From: DASVTR01 sp036382855
Lineage (GTDB): Bacteria; Acidobacteriota; Blastocatellia; Pyrinomonadales; Pyrinomonadaceae
Direction: 5' to 3'
Assembly: GCA_036382855.1 (NCBI GenBank)
Contig: DASVPO010000004.1
Location: 66,732-130,731 of the forward strand
Length of the DNA: 64,000 bases
The translations under genes were made by a program, and so were the position numbers. Positions 16,623 to 23,737 of this stretch are shown piece after piece (the first letter of the stretch is position 1; each line of letters starts with the position of its first letter). Under the pieces are notes generated by a model that searched no databases, was not told the DNA's origin, and saw only the letters and a program-made list of their open reading frames with translations.

Positions 16623-19600
16623 ATGAAGAGATACCTTGTTCTTTTACTGACAGCAGCCTTATTACTATCAGTCTTAGTAGTACCCGGCGCTGTTATCGCT
16701 TCGAGGAAAGGCGCAGCCGAGACAGGAGCAGCGCCCGCCAAATTTTATAATAACAGTCAGGCCAGAGCGCGCTCCGCGCCGCGACAGTTGACCGGCCCAA
16801 TCTCAAAGCAGGCCGTCGGCTTCGCTGAATCCGCCCCGCTGCGCGATCTTCCAGATGCTCCCGCGACGCAGCCGCGAAAGAAAACTGCCAATCAAATTGA
16901 GAAGACTGAACGCGAGGTTAACGAGAAGAATAGCCGTGCTATTCGCAAGATTAACCCGGATTACAAACCTGAGCCGGACGGCGCGCTCAACTTTTTTGTT
17001 GACGGCGACGCCAAAATGGACGCTGCGGAAGCGCCCGCCGTACTGCCCACCCCATCTGTCGTCTTCGATGGCAATTCAAACGCCGACAACGCATCGCTCT
17101 TCGGCTTCCGTCTTTCGCCTCCCGACACGGAAGGCGACGTTGGCCCGAATCATTACGTGCAGGTCATCAACCTGACGATTCGCATCTTCGATAAAGTCGG
17201 CACTCCCTTAATCCCTGCCAAGAAGTTTTCCACCATCTTCACGGCGCTCGGCGCGCCCTGCGGCGCTGAAGACGGCGGCGACCCCATCGCGCTCTACGAT
17301 CCGATGGCCGACCGCTGGATGCTCTCGCAATTCTGCTTCCCCTTCGGCGACACCACGCCGCCCTTCTTCGAGACCATTGCCGTCTCCAAGACGCCCGACC
17401 CGACCGGCGCTTATTACCTTTACAACTTCGATGTCTCGGCGGGCAACAACGAGTTTCCAGACTACCCGCACCTAGGCGTCTGGCCCGACGGCTACTACAT
17501 GACGACCAACCAGTTTCTCAACGGAGGGAGCTTCGACGGCGGCGGCGTCTTCGCCTTCGACCGTCGCAAGATGCTGGTCGGCGACCCCTCTGCGAGCTTC
17601 ATCTACTTCAATCGCAACCTGGCGAGTTTTCCTGAAGCGCAGGCAGGAATGTTGCCCGCCGACATGGACGGCGTGAGGCCGCCGCCGCCTGGAGCGCCCT
17701 GCCCGTTCGCCTATTTTACGGCGACCGAGTTTACAGACCCCGCAGACGGTATGCGTATCTTCGACTTCCATGCAGACTTTGCGACGCCCGCCAATTCGAC
17801 CTTCATCGAGAGGCCGGAGAGCGCAGCCGTTCCGGGCGGCGGCATTCCTGTAGCGGCTTTCAATCCGCTCGCTCCGGCCGGACGTGATGCCGTTCCGCAG
17901 CCTGCGCCCGCGAGTAATACGACGGCGCGGCTCGATGCCATCTCCGACCGCTTGATGCATCGCTTGCAGTACATCAACTTCGGAACGCATGAATCGCTGA
18001 CCGTGACAAACACCGTCAACGTCGGAACAGACCAGACGCTTGCCAACTATCGTGCAGGACTTCGCTTCTACCAGTTCCGCAAGGTCGGAGGCGGCGCAAA
18101 TCCCTGGACGGTCTTCGAGCAAGGCACTTATGCGGGCACTGTGCCCGCCACAGACACGACGCATCGTTGGATGGGCAGCGCGGCCCAGAACGCGGCGGGC
18201 GATTTAGCCATCGGCTATTCAGCTTCGAGTTCGTCGGTCTTCCCCTCGATTCGCTACGCAGCCCGTTTCGCCGCCGACACGCCCGGCACACTCGCGCAGG
18301 GCGAACAGACGATGTTCGCAGGCACGGGCGTCCAGACCGATACGGGCTCGCGCTGGGGCGACTATAGCTCGCTCTCGCTTGACCCGGCAGACGATTGCTC
18401 ATTCTGGTTCACAACCGAAACCTATACGGCGGCCAGCCAGGCCACGAGCGGCGTCGGCTGGCTCACCAAGATTGGCAAGTTTAATCTGGGCTCGGCCTGT
18501 ACAGCGTTTCCGAAGGGCACGATTTCAGGCACGGTCACAAACTGCTCCACCGGCCTTCCCGTCCCCGATGCCGTCGTGCAAACCAGCGATGGCTTCTTCA
18601 CGACGACGGACGCTCTCGGCAACTACACGCTGCCGAAGATGACGCCCTCCAGCTATAGCGTCTCTGCGACCAAGTCTGGCTTCTCGACCGCGACGGCCAA
18701 CAGCATCGCAGTCACTAACGGCAACACGACGACGCAGAATTTCTGCATCGTTCCCGCAGTCATCCTTGCCAACGGCGGCAACGCTATCGTCTCCGCGGGC
18801 GGCAATGGCACGCTCGACCCGGGCGAGACCGTCACGGTTTCCCTCGGCGTGCAGAACACTGGCGGCCCCGGCGCGTGCACCACAGCGCTGACGGGCACGC
18901 TGCAAGCCACAGGCGGCGTCACGCTGCCGAGCGGGCCGCAGAACTTCGGAGCAATTTGCTCCGGCGACCCCGCTGTCTTCCGTAACTACACGTTCAAGGT
19001 TGACCCGAATCTAGCGTGCGGCGCTCCAGTCACGCTCACGCTTAACCTGCTGGATGGAGCAACGCCCTACGCGTCGCAGATTTATACTTTCGTGACGGGC
19101 GCTTCCGGCGCAGGAACTAACTTCAGCTACACGGGCCCGCCCGTTGCTATTCCAGACAACAACGCGACAGGCGTCAACATTCCAGTCGTCGTCAGCGGAC
19201 TCTCCGGCAATCTTGGCGACTTCAACTTCCGCGTTGACGGCTCATCCTGCAACGCGACCATCGGCAGCACCACCAACGGCATTGACCACACGTGGGTCGG
19301 CGACCTGATTATCACTGTCACCTCCCCACAGGGCACTACGGTTTCAGTCTTCGACCGTCCGGGCGTGCCAGCCTCAAGCGTCGGCTTCAGTGGCAACAAC
19401 ATATGCAACATGCTGCTGGATGACGAGGGCGGATTCCCCTTAGTGGAAAACGTCGCCACCGCGCCGGTCACGGGCAACTTCAAGCCCAATAATCCGATGT
19501 CCGCCTTCGACGGGCAGAATCCGAACGGCACATGGACAATCAATGTCAGCGACCGCGCCGGACAGGATACAGGCTCGGTGAGAGCCTTCACGTTGCAGAT

Positions 19601-20531
19601 TGCCACCTTCAACTGTCAGGCTGTCACAGCGCCGCGCGTCAAGCCCTTCGACTTCACGGCCGACGGCAAGGCAGACCTCTCCGTCTTTTCGGCGGGTTCG
19701 ACCAGTTGGACTGTGCAGGACAGCGCATCGCTCGTCTCCGCCCCGTCGCTCTCGAATTGGGGCACGGCCGGCGACAAGCTCGTCCCGGCTGACTACGACG
19801 GCGACCTTAAATATGATGTCGCGGTCTTCCGTCAGTCAGACGGCAACTGGTACATCCTCAATAGCGGTGGTGTTCCTGCCGTCTCTATCATCGGATGGGG
19901 AGCTTTGGGCGACAAACCTGTTCCGGCCGACTACGACGGCGACGGCAAGGCCGACGCAGCAGTCTTCCGTGGCACGGAGGGCAACTGGTACGTCAAATAC
20001 AGCGGCGGCGGCAGCGCTGTCGCCGGTTGGGGCAATGCCTCTGACATTCTCGTTCCCGGCGACTACGATAACGACGGTCGTTCCGACTTCGCCGTCTACA
20101 GGCCAAGCGACGGCAACTGGTACATCCGTACCAACCCTGCCGCAGGTTCACCTTCCGTCATCGTACGCAACTGGGGAGGCTTTCCAACCGACAAACCTGT
20201 CCCGGCCGACTACGACGGCGACGGTAAGACCGACATCGCCATCTACCGCGCCAGCGAGTTCAACTTCTACATCATCAACAGCTCGACCAACACCGTCTCC
20301 ATCAAGAGTTGGGGCATCAACGGTGACATCCTCGTGCCTGCTGATTATGACGGAGATGGCAAAGCTGATGTGGCGATAGTGCGACCCGCGCCTGCGAGCC
20401 AGTGGTGGATACTGCAAAGCTCCACCAACACGGTCAGGGACAACGGCACGCCGGGCTTCCCGCCCACAACGGGCGTCAGCGGCGACATCGCTATCCCTTC
20501 GACCTACATCGAGTTGCCAAACATTCCCTAG
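16623..20531 (+). CDS. Large secreted protein: P-domain, regulatory-like domain and six C-terminal FG-GAP-type repeats
   Basis: 1302 residues. A signal peptide (YLVLLLTAALLLSVLVVPGAVIA) precedes a roughly 450-residue region of unknown fold starting near residue 155 with RLSPPDTEGDVGPNHYVQV. A carboxypeptidase-regulatory-like beta-sandwich follows at about 629-704 (GTISGTVTNCSTGLPVPDA, then TTTDALGNYTLPKM). Next is a proprotein-convertase P-domain at about 835-995 (HTWVGDLIITVTSPQGT, NPNGTWTINVSD). The last 295 residues hold six repeats of DYDGDGKxDxAVFR....GNWYI.....WG, ending in a short cap (DIAIPSTYIELP). The Asp pattern DxDxDGxxD is a calcium-binding loop. No protease triad was seen in the N-terminal part, so it may be a binding or structural exoprotein. 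Confidence 0.85.
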   Translation: MKRYLVLLLTAALLLSVLVVPGAVIASRKGAAETGAAPAKFYNNSQARARSAPRQLTGPISKQAVGFAESAPLRDLPDAPATQPRKKTANQIEKTEREVNEKNSRAIRKINPDYKPEPDGALNFFVDGDAKMDAAEAPAVLPTPSVVFDGNSNADNASLFGFRLSPPDTEGDVGPNHYVQVINLTIRIFDKVGTPLIPAKKFSTIFTALGAPCGAEDGGDPIALYDPMADRWMLSQFCFPFGDTTPPFFETIAVSKTPDPTGAYYLYNFDVSAGNNEFPDYPHLGVWPDGYYMTTNQFLNGGSFDGGGVFAFDRRKMLVGDPSASFIYFNRNLASFPEAQAGMLPADMDGVRPPPPGAPCPFAYFTATEFTDPADGMRIFDFHADFATPANSTFIERPESAAVPGGGIPVAAFNPLAPAGRDAVPQPAPASNTTARLDAISDRLMHRLQYINFGTHESLTVTNTVNVGTDQTLANYRAGLRFYQFRKVGGGANPWTVFEQGTYAGTVPATDTTHRWMGSAAQNAAGDLAIGYSASSSSVFPSIRYAARFAADTPGTLAQGEQTMFAGTGVQTDTGSRWGDYSSLSLDPADDCSFWFTTETYTAASQATSGVGWLTKIGKFNLGSACTAFPKGTISGTVTNCSTGLPVPDAVVQTSDGFFTTTDALGNYTLPKMTPSSYSVSATKSGFSTATANSIAVTNGNTTTQNFCIVPAVILANGGNAIVSAGGNGTLDPGETVTVSLGVQNTGGPGACTTALTGTLQATGGVTLPSGPQNFGAICSGDPAVFRNYTFKVDPNLACGAPVTLTLNLLDGATPYASQIYTFVTGASGAGTNFSYTGPPVAIPDNNATGVNIPVVVSGLSGNLGDFNFRVDGSSCNATIGSTTNGIDHTWVGDLIITVTSPQGTTVSVFDRPGVPASSVGFSGNNICNMLLDDEGGFPLVENVATAPVTGNFKPNNPMSAFDGQNPNGTWTINVSDRAGQDTGSVRAFTLQIATFNCQAVTAPRVKPFDFTADGKADLSVFSAGSTSWTVQDSASLVSAPSLSNWGTAGDKLVPADYDGDLKYDVAVFRQSDGNWYILNSGGVPAVSIIGWGALGDKPVPADYDGDGKADAAVFRGTEGNWYVKYSGGGSAVAGWGNASDILVPGDYDNDGRSDFAVYRPSDGNWYIRTNPAAGSPSVIVRNWGGFPTDKPVPADYDGDGKTDIAIYRASEFNFYIINSSTNTVSIKSWGINGDILVPADYDGDGKADVAIVRPAPASQWWILQSSTNTVRDNGTPGFPPTTGVSGDIAIPSTYIELPNIP

Positions 20532-20620
20532 CTATCAAAGGCTCGTCAATCGCCTTTTGATAGTTAGGCTTTAACGAAAAGGGCCGGAAGCCGCAGGAAA
20601 CATAGGCTTCCGGCCCTTTT
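20532..20620 (+). terminator. Tandem hairpins; second is a strong rho-independent terminator
   Basis: The first hairpin, CTATCAAAGGC / GCCTTTTGATAG (20532-20563), follows the stop directly. The second pairs AAAAGGGCCGGAAGCC (20577-20592) with GGCTTCCGGCCCTTTT (20605-20620), a 16-bp perfect stem with a 12-nt loop that ends in a T run. The flanking A and T runs mean it could work in both directions. Confidence 0.85.
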
Positions 20621-20783
20621 CACTTACGGGCGTTGATTGCCGCCGCCGCTGGTTTTAATTTGCCTGCTCGTCGCAGAATTGCAAGGACGCTTTGCCTGTT
20701 TCGTTCATCTAACAGGTGCGGGCCATCATCCGGCTTGCGGCTTCGGCGAAGAAGGCTTCTAAGATGAAAGAGGAATTGTAGAG

Positions 20784-21236
20784 ATGAGTAAAAAGAGAAT
20801 CGTCGCGGCGTTTGTCATGCTCCCTCTGTTACTATCTTTAGTCGCTCATGGCGCAACCACCCAGAGCAGGAAAAAACGTCGGGGGCACGCAAAGAAAATG
20901 GAGACAGTCTTAAACGGCCACTGGGGCGGCCCGCGCATCGGGATGGAAGTCACGGCAGACGGCGCGCAACTCGATTTCGACTGCGCTCATGCCATCATCA
21001 ATCAACCGCTCAAGCTCAACTCAAACGGAAGCTTCGACGTGCAGGGCCGCTACGTCAAAGAGCATGGCGGGCCTGTGCGTTCAGACGAAGACCAGAGCGG
21101 CCAACCGGCCCGCTTCAAAGGCCAACTGACAGGCAAGACCATGACCCTCACCATCACGCTCGACGATTCGTCCGAAACGGTCGGGCCATTCACACTCGAA
21201 CTCGGGAAATACAGTCGCATTTTCAAATGCATGTAG
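20784..21236 (+). CDS. Small secreted protein of unknown function
   Basis: 150 residues with a signal peptide (MSKKRIVAAFVMLPLLLSLVAHGA). A short basic stretch (RKKRRGHAKK) is followed by a compact domain: LNGHWGGPRIGMEVTADGAQLDFDCAHA, FDVQGRYVKEHGGPV, FKGQLTGKTMTLTI. The alternating beta pattern suggests a small beta-sandwich or barrel. Two cysteines remain after the signal (in DFDCAH and the penultimate residue) and could form a disulphide, which suits the DsbA/VKOR genes nearby. I do not recognise a named family. GAGGAATTG ahead of the ATG is a reasonable ribosome site. Confidence 0.75.
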   Translation: MSKKRIVAAFVMLPLLLSLVAHGATTQSRKKRRGHAKKMETVLNGHWGGPRIGMEVTADGAQLDFDCAHAIINQPLKLNSNGSFDVQGRYVKEHGGPVRSDEDQSGQPARFKGQLTGKTMTLTITLDDSSETVGPFTLELGKYSRIFKCM

Positions 21237-21676
21237 TCTGCTTTTAGTCGTGCGTGTTGAGTCAATTTACTTTGAATCAACAATGAGACGACCGCTCACC
21301 GCGCAACACAGCCCGCAGGTGGGCCAATTGCTTGACGCATCTATAAGGATATGCTAAAGATGACCTGCATTTTCAAGCGGCCGTTGAGTCTCTTTGCGGA
21401 TTCTTTTTAGCAACATCATTCCTGATGATTTACCAGCACTATCAGGCCATCAATTAATCAATCGCACCTTCCGCCCCTTTCGGGCGAACGAGCGTGCTTA
21501 ACTGAACCCTCGCTGCAATTCGTGTGTCGTTAGTTGGTCTTTCCCGGACCTTCTACGTTCAGCCTTGCTTCGTTTAGTTATCAATCTTGATAACGACTGA
21601 ACCTGTGCCACAGACCCCAAGGATTTGCGGCGGCAATTTTAAACGGCTTTATCCTTACCCCCGAGGAGGAGTTTCC
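21237..21676 (+). other. Non-coding gap with possible promoter
   Basis: About 440 nt with no supported gene. A promoter-like pair occurs: TTGACG at 21332-21337, 17 nt, then TAAAGA at 21355-21360 (5/6 and 4/6 matches to sigma-70). If real, it leaves a 5' leader of roughly 310 nt before the amine-oxidase-like gene. No riboswitch recognised. Confidence 0.35.
21657..21669 (+). promoter_or_regulatory. Extended Shine-Dalgarno leader (copy 2)
   Basis: ACCCCCGAGGAGG, identical to 16603-16615 and again 7 nt before the start codon. It selects the ATG at 21677 over an in-frame start 90 nt upstream. Confidence 0.7.
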
Positions 21677-23443
21677 ATGATGCGACGGTGGTTCTACGTT
21701 TCTGTTCTTTCGCTGGCGGTGACGGGAGCATTCATTTTCGCCGCGCAGTTTTCCCGTTCCGGCAAGGCGAAAGAGAATAAGAGGGACGAATTAAAGGCAG
21801 GCACGGATGAGCAACTAACCTTGAAGATTGTTCCGTGGGGGCCGACGCAGGAAGCGCTCGATGCTGCTTCCGCCAGCATGATGAGCAGCGCCGTCATGCA
21901 AAAGTATCTGCGCGGCACGCGCTATCGCCTGTTGTCCTTCGGCTCGATTGCTAATGACGATAAGACGAGCACTGAAACGAATCCGCCGACGCGCTATCGC
22001 GGCATCGTCTACGACTACACCAACAGCCGCACGATTATCGGTGAAGGCAGCATAGACAAGCCCGGTCTGGTCGCAATCCAGACCTCAAGCGAGCAACCCT
22101 TGCCGAGCAACGACGAGCTTGAGGCTGCCGCCGCCATCCTGTTGAAAGATACTCAATTCGGGCCGGGCCTGCGCGAAGGAAGCCTTATCACCTACGAGCC
22201 CATGCCGCCGCTTCTCTTCCCGCAGAATCGCATGGGCCGCATCGAGCGCACTCTCACCGTCGGCATAAAATCGAAGAGCGACAGCAAGTTTTCGAATGAA
22301 GTTGTCGGCGTCAACATGGTGCGCGGGACGGTGATGAAGTTTGACGGCGGTGCTCCTCCCGCCTCGCTTGCGTCGCCGGACGCGTGCGGAGTTTCCAGTT
22401 CCGGGCAAAGCTCTACGGCTAATGGAACTGCCGGTTCATATCAGGTCATCGTCACACAGGGCACGACCGAACTCTGGAACTTTCTAGCCATCCGCCCATC
22501 AGCCTCTTCGGGCGCTTCGAGCGAGCGCTCCGGCATCGAGCTACAAAACGTCAAGTATCTTGGCAAGTCCGTTCTCAAGCGCGCACACGTGCCGATTCTC
22601 AACGTCAAGTATGACGGCGATGCCTGCGGCCCTTTTCGCGACTGGCAGTATTCGGAGAACATGTTCCAGACCGACACTGCTAACTGCACGGATGTCGGCC
22701 CGGGCTTCCGTCGCTGCACGACACCGGCCACGACCGTCCTCGAAACAGGAAACGATACAGGCAACTTCCGCGGAGTCGCCGTCTATACGCAGGGCACGGA
22801 GACCGTGCTCGTCACGGAGTTGACCGCAGGCTGGTATCGCTACATACACGAGTGGCGTCTTGATGCGGACGGGACGATTCGCCCGCGCTACGGCTTCGGA
22901 GCGACGACCAATAGCTGCGTCTGCGCCGTTCATAATCATCACGTCTACTGGCGCTTCGACTTCGACCTCAACACCGCAGAGAAGAATGCCGTCTATGAAA
23001 ACGCGCTCGAAAACGGCTGGTACGAGCCGCCGCCGATTGCGACCGAAGGCAAGTTCTACCGCACGCAGCCCACGTCGCAATCATGGCTCGTCAAAAACAC
23101 TTCAACCGGCGACGCCTACCGCATTGTTCCCGGCCGCGACTATACGGCGCTCGGCGATACCTACGGCAAAGGCGACCTCTGGGTCTTGAAGTATCAAAGC
23201 TCCGCGGGCAGCCCGACCGAACTCAACGATCCGAACACAGACTCTTCCGCCAACATTGATGCGTGGGTGACGGGCGAATCGGTCAACAATCAGGACATAG
23301 TCATCTGGTACGGCGGCCACTACATACACTCCGACGGCGCGAACATCATCGAAAATATTATTGACGTGGTGAACACGCACAACGTCAACATCCTTTCCGG
23401 CGACCACGTCATCGGGCCTGACCTTATTCCCGTCAAGTGGTAA
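21677..23443 (+). CDS. Divergent copper amine oxidase-like secreted protein
   Basis: 588 residues with an N-terminal signal/anchor (MMRRWFYVSVLSLAVTGAFIFAAQF). The C-terminal half follows the copper amine oxidase catalytic domain in order: SGIELQNVKYLGKSVLKRAHVPILNVKY (as 'V.Y.gRpvlyR.SlaEm.VpY'), GPFRDWQYSE (catalytic-base region), TAGWYRYIHEWRLDADGTI (as 'T.gNYDYifdW.f..DGtI'), HNHHVYWRFDFDLN (as 'HqHlF.FRlDfDvDG', giving the HxH copper pair), and IVIWYGGHYIHSDG (third copper His). The residue that would become topaquinone, Tyr in GWYRY, is present. Its neighbours differ from the usual N-Y-D/E-Y: Asn is Trp and Asp is Arg. Activity is therefore uncertain. The N-terminal part matches CAO accessory domains only loosely. 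Confidence 0.75.
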   Translation: MMRRWFYVSVLSLAVTGAFIFAAQFSRSGKAKENKRDELKAGTDEQLTLKIVPWGPTQEALDAASASMMSSAVMQKYLRGTRYRLLSFGSIANDDKTSTETNPPTRYRGIVYDYTNSRTIIGEGSIDKPGLVAIQTSSEQPLPSNDELEAAAAILLKDTQFGPGLREGSLITYEPMPPLLFPQNRMGRIERTLTVGIKSKSDSKFSNEVVGVNMVRGTVMKFDGGAPPASLASPDACGVSSSGQSSTANGTAGSYQVIVTQGTTELWNFLAIRPSASSGASSERSGIELQNVKYLGKSVLKRAHVPILNVKYDGDACGPFRDWQYSENMFQTDTANCTDVGPGFRRCTTPATTVLETGNDTGNFRGVAVYTQGTETVLVTELTAGWYRYIHEWRLDADGTIRPRYGFGATTNSCVCAVHNHHVYWRFDFDLNTAEKNAVYENALENGWYEPPPIATEGKFYRTQPTSQSWLVKNTSTGDAYRIVPGRDYTALGDTYGKGDLWVLKYQSSAGSPTELNDPNTDSSANIDAWVTGESVNNQDIVIWYGGHYIHSDGANIIENIIDVVNTHNVNILSGDHVIGPDLIPVKW

Positions 23444-23468
23444 GCTTCAACTAATCCGCAACACCCGA

Positions 23469-23511
23469 CGAAGGATGAAACGGTGGCTGTCAGCCATCGT
23501 TTCATCCTTCG
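23469..23511 (+). terminator. Long near-perfect hairpin without T-tract
   Basis: CGAAGGATGAAACG (23469-23482) pairs perfectly with 23498-23511. The inner GTGGCT / AGCCAT continues it with one G-T pair around a 3-nt loop, giving a 20-bp stem. It starts 25 nt after the amine-oxidase-like stop, so it may act as a terminator or mRNA-end stabiliser. No T run follows. Confidence 0.5.
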
Positions 23512-23693
23512 CTGCTTTCCGCTCTCCTCCAATATCCAGCCTGACAACGGCTGCTGGTAGTAGATTATCCGTGCTGCCACAATCCGGCGTTCGCCTTCTG
23601 CCGACTTCAAGGAGCAGTGACCCTAGCTGCTTGAGCCTGAGTTGGGCCGGAGAAATCGTCGCAGTATCATTCCACACTAATTCTTTTACACGC

Positions 23694-23709
23694 GCGTAAA
23701 TCTTTACGC
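23694..23709. promoter_or_regulatory. Perfect 7-2-7 inverted repeat upstream of the TonB receptor
   Basis: GCGTAAA-TC-TTTACGC lies 28 nt before the ATG at 23738, between any promoter and the ribosome site (AGAAAGG). Size and symmetry fit a dimeric repressor operator. The regulator is unknown. Confidence 0.4.
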
Positions 23710-23737
23710 TAGAGCTTTAACCAGAAAGGTCTTTAAG

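Noticed and set aside
17472..18164. 230-codon minus frame inside the P-domain protein gene
   Set aside because: Antisense shadow of a well-supported 1302-residue secreted protein; no family features.
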